The notes below the pieces were generated by a model that was given only the letters and a program-made list of their open reading frames with translations, had not been told where the DNA came from and made no database searches. Made by a program: the position numbers and the translations under genes. DNA of 64,000 nucleotides from Pohlia nutans (Eukaryota; Streptophyta; Bryopsida; Bryales; Mniaceae), in contig CM040088.1 in the NCBI GenBank assembly GCA_022496805.1, positions 434,001 through 498,000 on the forward strand, read 5' to 3'. Below, one piece after another: positions 23,901 through 36,766 of the stretch; the first letter of the stretch is position 1; each line of letters begins with the position of its first letter.

Positions 23901-26348
23901 GCCAATAATCATTATCGTGGCTGGTAGTCGACATGCTGAGGTCCAGCACCTACTCTGCCATGACAAGGATGCTTGCTATTTTGTTTCTGGGTTATTTTGA
24001 GAAGGTTCCTTCATGTCCTCTAACGACCAGTTTTCGCATGCGGTCAATTCTATTTGCTCGCCAAGACAGTTTCAACTCCTAGATTGAGAAATTCTAATTG
24101 AGTAGTTGTAATGCATATCAGGGTAAAGGCTCATTTGCATACGCATTTGTTCTTGATGAGGGAGCAGAAGAACGTGCACGTGGGGTAACAATGACAGTGG
24201 CTGTTGCTCACTTTGAAACTTCCAAATTGCGTGTAGTGCTTCTAGATGCTCCCGGGCACAAGGATTTTGTGCCCAACATGATATCTGGAGCATCTCAAGC
24301 AGATGCTGCCATCCTGGTGGTGGATGCCTCCATTGGCGCATTTGAAGCAGGTCTGGAGGGCGAAGGGCAAGGCAGAGGCCAAACCAGGGAGCATGCACAG
24401 TTAGTGAGGAGTTTGGGGGTAGAGCAGTTGATTGTGGCTATCAACAAGTTGGACGCGGTTGATTTTTCCAAGGAAAGGTTTGATTCTATCAAGGGCACAC
24501 TTCAACCTTTTCTGAAGCAATGTGGATTCAAGGATGGATCGGTGCAGTGGGTTCCTGTGAGTGCGGGTGAAGGTCTGAATCTCACAACTGCAACAACTGA
24601 GCCAGCGTTGAAAGCATGGTTGGTCAACCTTCCATTACCGTTACAAAATGTCTTAACATCCTGCATATGAAGTTGGCACTGGCTAGTGAATGTTTGGTAC
24701 GATGGAATATCCTGGAATTTATGGCATTCTTGTTCTTGTGATTTTGACTGGGATGATGGCCTACTTGGAAAGTCTGATTTGTTACCATGCAAGTACTGAA
24801 ATTGTTTTTATTTGTCTTTATTTGTTTTATACAGGTGTACTGCGTGCTTGTACTGACTTAATGAAACCAATTTTCACTTGACAGGTACAACGGTCCTTGC
24901 CTAGTAGAACTGGTAGACTCATTGGAGCCTCCTGCGAGGCTTGTTGCCAAACCTTTGCGCCTTGTAATTGCCGAAGTCATGAGGACTCGAACTCTTGGAC
25001 CCAGTGCGTTTGGTGGCAAGCTTGAAAGTGGCGCCATCCAAATTGGTACCAAGGTTGGTGATTGTTTGGCTCTTTGATCGGTGTCTGTTTCACAAGCAGA
25101 TCTTTTGTAGTATTCAGCCTGCTGTTTCATTTTCTTGCATTCGACCCAGGAAACAGACATGCTGCATATTGTGACTACATACTCTGTTTTAAAGTAACAT
25201 TCTCTTTTACCACAAATTCACTATGCTGGCAGTGGGATTTTCTGTGACAGTATCATATCATTGATGTGGCAGGTTCGTGTGATGCCGAGCGGTGAAATTG
25301 CGACTGTGAAGAGTATTGAACAGCAGGGTCAGCATTTGACAATTGCAAGGGCAGGAGAGGGTGTGGATGTTGGACTCAGTGGCATAGACCCGGGGATGCT
25401 GGCTCCAGGTGGGGTGGTCTGTCACCCTGACTATCGGGTGCCTGTAGCTACCCGCTTTGAGATCCGACTTCTCACCCTAGACATCAGGACCCCTATTCTT
25501 AAGGGCTCTCAGGTTTGTTTTCCATAGGACTCAAGCTCTTCGTTTCTTATGATGACTTATTCTTTCTCTGTCATCCTTAATATTCTGTCCATAGTTAGGG
25601 CAAGTGCATGTGTTCATATTTGAGTACTATACTACTATATTGTGAAGTGTTTCATATCTTCACAATTTCATAGTAGGAATTTCAGGTCTCTAAGAGCCCT
25701 TCCGCTTAGTACTTCGTAATGATGTGCAGGTGGTTTTACATGTCCATCATGCACGGCAGCCTGCAAGAGTGGATCATCTTGTGTCTTTGTTAGACCCCAA
25801 GAAAGGCAGTGTGTTGAGACAGCGTCCTCGTCATCTGACTGCCAATCAAAGTGCCATTGTGGAGGTATGCCATCTGTGTCTCCAAACACTTGTGTGTTGT
25901 GAAATCCTACTCTAGTGGTTTCATAAGACCTGAGAGGCTTCACTGGACTGTGTGAGACTGACAAACATTAATCAGTCCTTAGTTGACTTCTAAGAGACCC
26001 GTGAGGTTATTTATGCCATTGAACCAGGGTCCCCATATAAAAGGTGAAACCCTAAGTTGACGTCCTTTTTTTTCCACAGCCAGTGTGCTGCCTTCTTTCC
26101 TCTCTCCTCTCTGGGCTCTGGCACAGGTCTATGGGGGAACTCTCTTGTGTGATGTCATCTTTGGTGGTTACCACTCAGCCCTGGGTTTGAGACTGACTGG
26201 CGTTTTTGCTATTCTGCAGATAGTACCTGATGAAGGGGTGTGTATCGAAAGGTACTCAGATTTTCGAGCTCTTGGGCGTGTGGCCTTGAGAGAAGGGGGA
26301 AAGACTATAGCTGTTGGCATAGTCACTAGGATTTTAGAAAGAAAATGA
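20909..26348 (+). CDS. HBS1: HBS1-like GTPase with N-terminal RanBP2 zinc finger
   Basis: EF-1alpha/eRF3-related GTPase that acts with Pelota to rescue stalled ribosomes in the cytoplasm. Eleven exons: 20909-21035, 21529-21729, 22302-22526, 22905-22979, 23246-23577, 23699-23809, 24122-24618, 24885-25053, 25273-25512, 25730-25864, 26220-26348. All splice phases agree and give 746 codons plus TGA. Domains: acidic Asp/Tyr/Glu-rich N-terminus; RanBP2-type zinc finger FWGCPVCTFDNPLDCLTCDI (~residues 70-95); a linker with FKFDTLSPDE; the GTPase with G1 GHVDAGKS, DAPGHKD, NKLD and VSAGEG; then EF-Tu domains 2 and 3 ending ALGRVALREGG..IAVGIVTRI. The zinc finger plus GTPase layout is that of plant HBS1 proteins rather than EF-1alpha or eRF3. 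No lesion seen. A telo-box lies upstream. Confidence 0.93.
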
Positions 26349-26738
26349 TTCCATGGAGTCAGTTCCTGTATTATTTCAATAATTATGTTCACTAATAGTG
26401 AAGAGCAAGTTCCTGGAAACTTTATCTTAAGTTGCAGAGTTGCAACTAAGCTATTTTTGGATTGTAGCACACCTGGCATTGTGTACTGTATTGTATTTGT
26501 AGTTGAGATAACAGTTCATGGTCAACCCTACAGAACACCTGTGAATCTTTATATAAGGTCGAGGCACCTAAAACCGACCATTTAAGAGATTTCCCACTAA
26601 AATGGGAGGTGTATTACTGGAGGGTGATTTTTCCTTCAACGAGAAATAAATGTTATGAGGAATGCAACTTCAATTTTTATGTTTACTCCAATACCGTATG
26701 TAAATTACAATGAATTTTGAAAGCCAAAATGTTACTAA

Positions 26739-27101
26739 GGGCCGCTTCACACTATGGCCGAAGGTTGAGAGGCCGTCGATTTCCACCAATCAAATTGCAA
26801 GAAACCATGGTTTCGGCCTCTCGACCCTTCACACTAGAGGCCAAAGTTCAAAGGCCGTGGACCTCCAAAATGCTTACATGGCAACACTTTTTGACCAAAG
26901 TGACGGCCTCTCAAGAAGAAGTTTGGCTCCTACATTCTGCAAGACCCAAACTATGGTCGAGAGGCCGTCAATTTCTTTTCATAAAAAATGAAAAATATAT
27001 TTTATTGCCTATTTTCAGTAGATTTCATTGGACTCTCAACAAAGTTTGGACTCTCAATCCCACGGCCTCTCGACTTGGACGGCCATAGTGTGAAGCGGCC
27101 C
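26739..27101. mobile_element. Tourist-like (PIF/Harbinger) MITE, copy 1, 363 bp
   Basis: Termini GGGCCGCTTCACACTATGGC and its complement are flanked by TAA at 26736-26738 and 27102-27104. A 3-bp TAA/TTA duplication is diagnostic of PIF/Harbinger. Subterminal GAGAGGCCG motifs recur on both arms. Copy 2, also 363 bp, lies inverted at 32541-32903. Confidence 0.88.
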
Positions 27102-27765
27102 TAATACACTTAACTAATATGTAGGTTTACCTAAAACCGATAATGAAGAAACTAACTTTTGTTCACTAATTTTTTCAAAACGGTTAACAAATACTACTAC
27201 TATTCCGTTAATGTATTTTCCTATAAACACCATCACTTGACTAAAAGTCGACCATCTCCAATACAGTAATCGCAAAGAGGTGGTTTTTGCACCCAACTCA
27301 CTGACAGTGTGCTCCAAATTGTAAAAGAAATAAAGCCCTTGCCCAACAGTCATTGGAAACGCATCCGGTCATTTCCATCCAAAACTTGAACGCTCAAAGG
27401 GTGTCGTGTTTTGTCAGGGATGGGCTGCGCTTGTGGAATGAGTGGCAACAGTCGAATTGGTAGCACGCGATGGTGCTGGGCTTGCGATGGTGGGGAGTGC
27501 ATCGTAGATGTTACATGGGTAACAAACCCTGGGAATGGAAGATGGGTCGGGTGAGGTGTGGCTGCTGCAGGATCGGCGCGGCGAGGTGTGACTGCTGCGC
27601 AATTGGCGAGGCGAGGTCGTCAAGTACGTCTCCTGCGGTTTGCGCGAGGTGAAGTCGGCTCGGACTTCATCGCGGGATTTGTTGCCCCTGTACCCTCTCC
27701 GTTACCCTCGCGAGCACATTTGAGGCTTTGCAACCCTTCTCCGCTTCTCTGGGAGCCCGCGCCTC

Positions 27766-29694
27766 TCACAACTGAATTGCGTGCTCCGCCTTTAGACGTT
27801 GTGCATGTTCCCTCTCCGCTGCTTTCATTATGCGTGCGTGAGCGGCCTCCGCGGCGCGCGCTTCTCTCATCGCGCGGGCTTCTTCGCGTTCGGCTTGCTT
27901 TTGTGCGCACGCCTCCGCCAACTCTGCAGCCCTGGCCTCTTTTGCCCTTCGGTCTTCCTCACGCTCAATCCGCTTTCGTTTTCTGCGTTCTTCTTTTTCA
28001 TGTCGTGCAATTTCTTTTTGCCTTGCTGCGGGTGCTTTGGCTTCTTGCAACTGAGCGGCTGCGGAGATGTATTGGTCCAAGGTTAGCATAATGGACTTGC
28101 TGAAGTCCATGATGGGGTCGCGGTTTCTTGCATTGACCCGCGGTGCAACTATTGGCAGGGTTAAGAATCGCGTGATTGATTCCACGCCATCGCCATCAGC
28201 CTCTAATCCAACCACTTCGTCTACAGTCATTGGGTTCGATGGGTCCGCGTCGACAGAGAAATGCTCTGCGTTGCTGTTTGAGACCACGGCAAAATTGTCT
28301 TTTAAATCGGCATGACCTGCTTTAGGTATGTTCATGTCATTACCTTCCTCGGCTGTGCATTATGCTTGTGAATCGTCCCCTGCATGTACTAAATTTGCCT
28401 CATTTCCACTTCTTTCCCATGCGCATCCGTCGTCGTCTCCATGCCCAGGTTCTGGCTCTCTATATAGGGATTTAAAAACCTCTGATGGAAATAGCTGTAA
28501 ATCTACAGCGTGGCAATTTAATGGAAAAATTCCAGTAGCGCTAAATCCCTTTTTGATGTTGCTAGAAGATAATGTTTTCCGTAGCACTAGTGAGACCCAC
28601 TGTGCCAAAGTATCTTTGGAAGTTGATTCGTTAAGGTTTCTACTACTCCAGAAGTCACAGTATTTTTTGAAATGTTGTTTGAAAGGCTTAAAAACTGACA
28701 CATCTAATGGTTGAAGAGGATGTGAGGTATGTGTAGGAAGAGTCAATAAGTCTAAACCCGCAGCGCTTGCTTCTCGTACCACATCCAACGTAACGTGATT
28801 GTTATGCCCATCAAAGATTAACAAGTGTCGGTGTTCAGAGGAGATAGCACCTACCCTCCTCACACTAGCGATGAAATGCGATATCCAAGCTGAGAAGAGA
28901 TAAGATGTCATCCATGCTCTTTGTCGCATAGCCATTGTCGCTCCAGGCTTACGTTTCTCAATATAGTTTTGTCGAAAACGCTTGCTATGAAAAATATAAA
29001 AAGATGGGATAGATGTTCCTGACGCATTGATGCATACTAGAACAAACAACCATTCTTGTTGATTTGGCACAATACTATGAACACGACGTGCCCCCTTCTC
29101 GCAATCACTATAGCCCCGTCATTCTTGCCCGCTTGTGCCCCTGATTGGTCGCAATTCCAAATCCTGTCAAGTGAGTACTGGTGCAAGGAATATAAGTGTT
29201 GTAGGTTCTCATAGAAACTTCTTACATTCTCTTCACATAGCCCTCTTGCGCGTGCTGATTCCAATGCTTGTGATACTCGCAGAGTGAGGTTGAGGTGCCT
29301 TCTCTTCCACCAACGCATCCAGCCATTGTCGGAGATCCCATTCCAGAAAGGTGTCCATCTGGACTGTGTGATCTCGTACACCTTTATGCGAAGCGCTGAT
29401 GGAGTCAAACCGTAGCCTCGGTCACACATTTGGATGAGGTAATTCACGAGCTCCTCTTCCTCACCCGGTTTTAAGACAGTAGGAGGTCCTTTCTTCCTTG
29501 AGATGTGAATGTTGTAGCACCATTCTCTGAAACTAGAGTATGGTATGTTGTAAGTGGCCGCTGCTTTTTCTCATAGTCATTCTAACATCTACCGTTGCTA
29601 AAGCCTCTCGTAGTTGTTTATCTGTCCATAATCCCGTCTTGCGTCGTGCATGTTGTGAATTGTCCCTTTGACTTTGCACACCTGTGTTTCTCAT
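27766..29694 (-). pseudogene. Pogo-like transposase (CENP-B HTH plus DDE endonuclease) with three lesions
   Basis: N-terminal psq/CENP-B-type DNA-binding region (WTDKQLREALATVDVRM, then YNIPYSSFREW). A Tc5-like HTH follows (LTPSALRIKVYEI, WMRWWKRRHLNLTLR). DDE_1 catalytic core: WNCDQSG, LLIFDGHNNH and HPLQPLDVSVFKPFKQHF supply three Asp. The C-terminal tail is charged, Ala/Arg/Glu-rich and likely coiled coil (AREAEREH-like repeats). Breaks: a one-base frame change in the T5 run at 29565-29569, another in the C5 run at 29091-29095, and an in-frame TAA at 28360-28362 before the tail. It is therefore non-autonomous now. The start at 29694 is the first ATG in the N-terminal frame. Confidence 0.87.
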
Positions 29695-30352
29695 TCTTGA
29701 ATAGTGCAAGATTCTTTAGAAAGATGGGGGATCAGTTGAGGGATCAATACCTGTAAAGTCGTCAAGAAGACCGCCGGGTTGGGATTGCACACTGTGATCT
29801 TCGCGTCTACTTTGTCGGCTGCTCCTTCTTCCATCTGTAGACTGCAGGTTGGTGTACACCCTTACTGTCAAGGCTTAGTTCAGGTCATTGCCTCGGCCTC
29901 TACTGGCTGCGCCGCTCTTTCCTGCACTCCGCGGTCCGAAACCGGCTGCCAGTCGCACCTCCCTGCGTACTCCAGGAACCTTCTGTCTTTGCACCTCCGG
30001 AATTTTCTTGTCGTGCACCCCCGGAACCTCCTGTCGCTGCTCTAGGAATTATTGAAGGTTAGATTAGAATGCCAATGCCTCACACAAACACAAGGAATGC
30101 ATAGGAAGGAGGTAGTCTTTACTCATGGACTGCCCCTCTTTAGTAGCACACTCAAGGGAGTCCCCTTGACAAACCATATGGGACATCAGCCCATACTCAA
30201 CCCCTACTACACTAAGGTCAGCCCATGTCACATAGGACTACCAATTGCCATTACATCTAACTACTACTACTTCACTAGATGCAACTTCAGCCTATTGACA
30301 TCATCTACACTAGCTCATACGCATTGGCTATGAGCAACTTCAGCCCACGCAA

Positions 30353-30607
30353 TCATCCTACTTCAACAGGAATTGCAGGTTGATGACTCCGGTGATGCTG
30401 ATGCAACAACTCCAGCTCCGTGTAATCCACCGGCGTTTGCATTCCAATCGGCGATTTGAAATCGTCACCGCAGTCACTGTCCTTTGAAGAATCACCAAAG
30501 TGCAGGTCGGTAGGAAACTCAGCTTCATTGTCATGCACAAGAAAACTATGGAACTCATGCAGTGAGTGATGCCTTCGGCCACTCCCCCTTCCAACTTCAG
30601 ATGCCAT
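30353..30607 (-). CDS. 84-codon ORF in the 5' part of the pogo-like element
   Basis: It starts MASEVGRGSG and continues acidic (GDSSKDSDCGDDF). It lies upstream of, and on the same strand as, the transposase, within the element boundaries. It could be a first exon of the transposase transcript or an accessory frame. No motif recognised. Confidence 0.3.
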   Translation of the reverse strand: MASEVGRGSGRRHHSLHEFHSFLVHDNEAEFPTDLHFGDSSKDSDCGDDFKSPIGMQTPVDYTELELLHQHHRSHQPAIPVEVG

Positions 30608-31137
30608 GAGCTCACTGTGAATGAGACTAGAGAGAAAATGAGACTATGGATGCAAATGAGACTAGGGAGAAATAGCGAAATTGAGTAATTTAGTTGACAA
30701 ATTGGGAATGAAGAACATCAATTGATGGTGGATTTGCATTGAACATGTACTGTATTTTTATAACACCCTTGTAACTTAGATCACTTAGATCTGAATGCAT
30801 TCAGGAAATGTCTAGAAACCGTCAAGTTAAGCATGAGATATGGTTAATCACCATGTGTACAAACTAAAATTGCAGCCACCAATTTAAGCGAGTCTATCTA
30901 TCCATACACGGCTGTCACACTGCCCCATTACCAACCACACCTTCACTGATTCAAACAAAGTCGTCTTCTTTTTCTGGAAACACAGCCAACATGCAACCAT
31001 GATCACTTTATTTTAATTCAAAGTTGCGAAATTACAGCTGACACCTCAAGCTAGCCACAACTCATACCCATGAGCAGATTCTGCTATAGTCTACGGATTG
31101 GTTATGGGTACCCGGTCGGGTATGGGTGCCTCGACCT

Positions 31138-32540
31138 TATACAGTTTCAAACAACTTTTTACACTCGAAACATTACAAACGACTACAGCCTTATGCATTT
31201 TTCTATTTCATCTACAGTTTCAAACAACTTCGTACATAGGAAAACAATACAAAGTTGAAAACAATTTCTTATGCACCTTGTTCTAGACTTCTAATGCTAT
31301 GAGACTACTCTTATTTCACTTTGTTTTATCCTTGTGACATATCCCCAATAGAAAAAAAAACCTAATTTTCAACTTTAATTCCAAAAACCCTCCTGCCTGA
31401 TAGAATCAACTGTCCAAAATCCCCGGTCAAACTTTATAATACATGAACCCCTTGTTCAAATTGCCAATCGCACATAGGAGCATGTTTCAAAAAGACTAGG
31501 AGTACAAGATTATACCATCAGATTTGAGAAATACTCAATGGACCAATCACAAGTAGAATGTGGGGATATAGTCAAGTAAATAGTGATTCGAAGAGCCATT
31601 TCATAACACGCTAGGATCAAGAGTCAAGAGGCATTAATTTTTGAAGGGCCCTTAACATTTTTCATTTAGTTCTATAGTGTGAAAGACTTTGCGCAGCGGT
31701 GGAGCTGCTCTAAGTAGGTTAGCAGAGCTCGCCAAAGCAATATTTTACTGTTCCCCAGCAAATCGTTTCATCTAAGTTGGCCCTTTTGGCCAAAGTTACT
31801 CTTTTTCTATCAAACAATCCAATCTGGAATGTGGAAGTACTGTAGTGGACACTTTGTACTCCATTTTTTTTATCACATGCTCATTGTCATGTTGTGGTCA
31901 CGGCTTTTTTTTGCACGGTAGTAGTGTCCCATGCATGCAATGGAAGGTGGTCCATTTAGATTTAGACCATTGTGATTGTGCCACGACATTAGAGTTTGGC
32001 TCCAAGAAGCCAAAAAAAAAAAGCCCTAGTTGTGGAATCTGCATAGCATGAAATATTGAATGATGTAGATGTGGTGTTGTGAAGGGAGGTATAGGGGTTG
32101 CCAAAGGCGTGACACCAACAAGCAGTTACGCTACGAGAAGCTCTGACCGGAATAGAACGGGTGAAGGACGAGAATGCATTTTTAGTAGAATCATGGATGG
32201 AATATATTTGCTACAATGGTATTTAGCCCAAAAAATGATTGTTCTCCCAATGCCTCTTCCCTATTATCAGAACCAATAAAAGTGGGCAGGGCAGGGCAAA
32301 GCAGAACATGCATGCACTGAACATAGAATGAACTAATAACGGGGCGCAGCCTGGCTACTAATTATTAAAGATTGGGGGTTTCTGAATTCTGAGCTACGGT
32401 ACTTTCTTTATTGTGGAGCTGACTAAGTGAATAAATTACAACGAAGTACTAAAGGCACTTACTGCATCATGAGCCTACAGTATTCGTGCCTACCCGGACT
32501 CTAAATGAAAGACTCTTAATCCCCGGACAATAACCCCTAA
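31138..32540. other. Non-coding stretch
   Basis: No gene or RNA recognised. CTACAGTTTCAAACAACTT-like segments are repeated near 31139 and 31209. Otherwise unremarkable. Confidence 0.4.
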
Positions 32541-32903
32541 GGGCCGCTTCACACTATGGCTGTCCAAGTTGAGAGGCCGAGGGATTGAGTGGCCAAACTT
32601 TGTTGATAGTCCAAAGAAATGTGCTGAAAATAGGCAATAAAATATAGTTTTCATTTTTTATGAAAAGAAATTGACGGCCTCTCGATCATAGTTTGGTTTT
32701 TCATTCTTGTTCGACCCAAACTTCCTTTCGAGAGGTTGTCGCCTTAGTCAAAAAGTGTTTCCATGTTAGCATTTTAAAGGGCTTCGGCCTTTGGACTTTG
32801 GCCTCTAGTGTGAAGGATCAAGAGGCCGAACTCTTTATTTCTTGCAATCCAATTGGTGGAAATTAATTGCCTCTCGACCTTCGGCCATAGTGTGAAGTGG
32901 ACC
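32541..32903. mobile_element. Tourist-like MITE, copy 2, 363 bp, inverted relative to copy 1
   Basis: It starts GGGCCGCTTCACACTATGGC, ends with the complement carrying a few changes (GTGTGAAGTGGACC), and is flanked by TAA at 32538-32540 and 32904-32906. The internal order matches the reverse complement of copy 1. Confidence 0.87.
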
Positions 32904-33462
32904 TAAGTGCCTACGGGTTTTCTTAAGAAACTAAACATGTTATAATGTTCATCGTACTCAACTTTTATGACTTACAAACCTTAAATATACGTAGAGCACA
33001 ACAATAAGACAACATCCATACAATTTAATTTTGGAAAAATGCTATCAAAAATTTCAACAATCAATTTATAAGAATTATTTTTCAAAATCCATAAAAAATG
33101 CACGTTTAGTCATTTTGACTTGGAATCAAGTATAATAAGTCAAAAAGATTAGTTTTACATTGTGGTTCCTTTGTTCATGTTAGAGCTAATTTTATTTGAT
33201 AAAAAACCTAAAGATTTCATTTTGAAGAAACTTTCAAATTTGTGACAATTTGAGACATTATCACTTTGTCACTTTGAGGCCTTTAGAGGATATTGATAAA
33301 TATTTTTCAAAGTCTTATATTTGGAAAGGTTGATCAATTTAAATATTTACAAAGGAAAAAAAAACCAAGCTCAAAAATTGTTGCTTTTGCATAAGATATG
33401 GACATTTAAAATTGGATGAAATTTTGATAATCTTGAAATTTTGATGGACCAAATATTGTCGG

Positions 33463-34271
33463 TTAACCCTTTAGTGCCCAGGGTATAGTAGTTGGGAGCT
33501 CTGAATTTCAGTGGGTTTTTCCACTGTGATTGAGATTATCAAAAATAGAGTATATTAAATTAGAAAGTAGTTGTACAATTCTATTCTCAACTCGAGAGCA
33601 CACATTTTATTAAAATTTGAGAATCATCCAACGGTGGGATCAAAAGATTATAGTATGTATTTGAACTGTATAATGCACGCTCAAAAATGAGATTTTGGGG
33701 GGTGTGTGACTTCAAAGTTATATAGAATGTGGGTTAAATTTTCAAATATGAAAGTAAAGAAGTTCAGCTATGCCCTATGCCAACACCTCTCCGTTGCAAT
33801 CTTTCATATCAAAAATAAACTCACACATAATTATTGTGAATTTTATAAGTGAAAGTGACTTATTCATGTACGGTTTAGGCAAAATTTTATACATTGAAAA
33901 TTGACAGGAGTGGGTACATTAGTCAAGATCAGATTACACACACAAATGGAAGATGAAGAAGAGAACACAATACAAAAAAACAAAACAAGATAACAAACTT
34001 CCAAACACAAGAAATACTGCATAATACATGTGTTATTTTTGTAAGTATTTACTGTATTTTCAAGTATTTGCAGTATTTTTGCGTTTGTTGATAGGTATTT
34101 TGATAGTTGTACAATTCCAAATTGAAAATTTCTTTTTCTGGAGGATGTATAATGTATGTGGCATAATCTGAACTTCAAAACTGAAATTCGAATTCTTCAC
34201 GGATTCTCTGCTATTTGCATTTCGAACGTTGCAGTGACCATACTGTGGTCAGCTGGGCACTAAAGGGTTAA
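33463..34271. mobile_element. TTAACCC-family TIR element, 809 bp
   Basis: TTAACCCTTTAGTGCCCAG at the left and its exact complement at the right give 19-bp perfect TIRs. The interior is AT-rich with no transposase. See the family finding. Confidence 0.75.
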
Positions 34272-34479
34272 GCAGTTAGGGGTTGACACATAAATGCCTT
34301 TGAGTCTCTCTTTAAATTAAAAAATTACCTCTTTTGTTTGAAAATTAAAAAAATCTAAAATTTAACTTTCAGTACTACTCGTAAGAAAATTTAAACCAGT
34401 TTGGGGAATTAAACTGCCCTCACAGATTTGAGCTGAAATTTTGAATGACTATATTTGGTTGCTGAGGTAGTTAGGGGTT

Positions 34480-34910
34480 AATGCAAGAGGACAAAAATTG
34501 CCCCCTATTTTGAACGTGTAGGGGTCCATCTTAAAAAATAACCTTCTCTTCCAAAGGTTTAAAATTCTCGAGGGGTCCTCCTAAACCAAATTTGGACCGA
34601 AGGCCCCAAATTTGCAAAATGTTTGCTAAAAATAAACCATAGGGTGTACAAAATGGAAACTTTAGAAAATGGCCTCATAGATGAAGAGTGCTTGCATTAA
34701 CGTCTGCGAGGGGGCTTCCGTTGATGTTAATGCAAACACTATTCACCAATGGGTCCCATTTTTTGAAATTTCCACTTTGGGCACCCTAGGGTCTTTGCTT
34801 TTGGTAATTTTTTTTCGAAATTGAGACCTACGACCCCATATTAATTAGGGGACCTTTGAGGAATTTTAAACCCTTTGGAGGTGGGTTCCTACAGGTGTTT
34901 GTCGCTAACC
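34480..34910. mobile_element. Imperfect foldback element
   Basis: Blocks such as CCAAAGGTTTAAAATTC (34555) and GAATTTTAAACCCTTTGG (34862) are inverted complements. So are CATAGGGTGTACAAAATGG and its partner near 34775. The centre near 34690-34735 is a palindrome on GCATTAAC/GTTAATGC. Non-coding. Confidence 0.6.
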
Positions 34911-36193
34911 CAAATTTATTCCTGACTATGGATATACGGACGATTGATTCCCTAGCTCTTGAGGGTTCTCCTAATTCTTTTTCATGGGGTGAATTGGGAT
35001 TTGTTAGTCATGGACAGATGTGAGGGTGATCTCACCGCAGCTTGGAAAGGAGACTGATCGATTACAAGCTTTCTCATCGTGATGTCACCCTCCGGAGGGT
35101 TTCGAGGTACTGGAACCGTCCTTCGCTTTACTTTGATGATGCATGTGGAAAATCATGACAGGGAAATCAAATTCTTGATCCGGTAATCTCTCATTTCGAG
35201 GATGGTTCAACAGAGTTTTTGGCTGGCAATTCTATCTAATTTGCGTCAAAACAAAAGACTTAATAGAATAAAACCATGTACCGGTACTTGATCAGGTTTA
35301 GTGGAGTTGAGCATTCGTTTGAAGCATTTTAGCTCGGGTGGGTTTTCTAAACGGTTTCTCCTGGATAAGGGGCTGGGTGAACCAGGTCTTGGAAAGAACG
35401 ATAGACGATGGAAGAGAGTGAAACTAGTTAGTTATAGACAGAGGCACAGAGCACAATACGAGAGCAGTTTGCGCACACGTTGCTCTGAACGGTGCAGGAT
35501 TTTGATTTTTCTAGGCAGCGAAACAAAAACATGAAGAAACCCATCATTAATTCTGGCGACTGTGCAGTGAAGGTGGCAGTTCCTTAGTGGAACAGGCAGT
35601 GCAGCTAGCTTGCTGTAGCAGCTGCCAAGGCTGGGCTCGCCGAAGCCTCCAGTGATGAGCGTGACCTATTCCGGGACCAATTGCTGCAAGGTACAGAGCC
35701 GATACTTGTATGTCATGGAGCTCTGATTGTTTCGGTGTCGTATCTCATACACGTCTCCAGCTGGTTTCACAATGCCAAGTTCAGAAATAGTATTTGCTCG
35801 CGATTACTATTTTGTGGTCGAATTCGGAGTTCGCGCGGCACAGTTTGTTTCTCACAATGCGTGGTTGTAGCAATGCAGGGCTGGAAATCACAATCTTGGG
35901 TAGCAACGACTTCTATTCTTTCCGCAAGCAGGTAGGGCAGGCTTTAAAGTAGCTTAGCTCAGGGGTATCCAATCCAGGTGTCATGATCTCCGAAAATTTG
36001 TGAGCGGGTTTCACGGTTTAGATTCTATGGCTGGAAACGGGCTTCAGGGGCTGTATTGAGACTGTATTGATTGCGGTTTTTGCTGATGAGTGTCCACAGC
36101 TTTCGTTGAAGACGATGCTCAGATGTCCTGTCCATCTAATATTTATGTTTCATTGTGTATTGTAGCTTGAAGCAGGAGGACTTCCAACTACCT
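34911..36193. other. Unassigned stretch with weak coding-like fragments
   Basis: On +, 34935-35200 translates with a few stops into stretches such as RTIDSLALEGSPNSFSWGE and RLIDYKLSHRDVTLRR, which could be a decayed LINE or gene fragment. An open frame of 84 codons at 35681-35935 has no recognised motif. I do not support a gene here. Confidence 0.25.
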
Positions 36194-36446
36194 TAGAGCA
36201 TTTGCACCGCACTCCCTCCAAACAACCCCTTGATCTGGATAATGGAGGGGTTGTTGGAGGGATTTATGGAGGGGAGGCGTTGGATGCGAGTTGAGTGCCC
36301 CACCCCAAAAACTCTAATTTGGAGTTTAGTGCACACTTTCCAAGTTTATTCTCTAGCTACAAATTCCAGTACACTAATTGCACCTGACTTGTTCTTTTAA
36401 ACTTTTAAACTTCTGCCCGGGTTACCTCCTGAGCAAATGCTCTTAG
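36194..36446. mobile_element. MITE with TTAGAGCATTTGC termini
   Basis: TTAGAGCATTTGCACCG near 36193 and GCAAATGCTCTTAG ending near 36446 are inverted complements. AGAGCAT termini are common in hAT-like plant MITEs. About 250 bp, non-coding. Confidence 0.6.
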
Positions 36447-36518
36447 AAGTAGAATTAGAAATTTGTAACTTTACGTAATTCTAAAAGTCTTCAGTTTTAA
36501 AATTCATAGATGGAGAAT

Positions 36519-36766
36519 TTAAAACCATATATGGAAGATAAAAATCATAGATGGGAGATTTAAAATCATAAATGGATGATATAAAATCATAAATGGAACA
36601 TTCAAATGTTTAAATGGAAGATTGATAATCATAAATGGAAAGTCAAATATCATACATAGACATTTGGTACATAGACCAAAATGTAACGATGATTTTAAAA
36701 AATCCAAAAACGATTATCTAAGATCCAAAAATGAAAATTAAAGATCCAAAAATCCTAGTTGAAGAT
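36519..36766. repeat. Degenerate tandem repeats of ~20-26 bp
   Basis: Units like ATGGAAGATTTAAAATCATA recur between 36519 and 36660, then GATCCAAAAATGAAAAT units from 36713 onward lead into the long inverted repeat. Confidence 0.75.

Larger units (their letters stand above)
26556..31137 (-). mobile_element. Pogo-like (Tc1/mariner superfamily) DNA transposon, defective
   Basis: The left end AGGTCGAGGCACCTAAAACC and the right end, complement AGGTCGAGGCACCCATACCC, share 13 perfect bases. Both are flanked by TA (part of TATA on each side). The interior holds a minus-strand pogo-type transposase. The subterminal sequences of each end match those of the 294-bp MITE at 47922-48215, side for side, which supports the boundaries. 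A Tourist MITE (26739-27101) is inserted near the left end. Confidence 0.75.

Noticed and set aside
27558..28714. Plus-strand open frames of up to 177 codons
   Set aside because: Antisense shadows of the charged tail and catalytic core of the pogo-like transposase on the minus strand.
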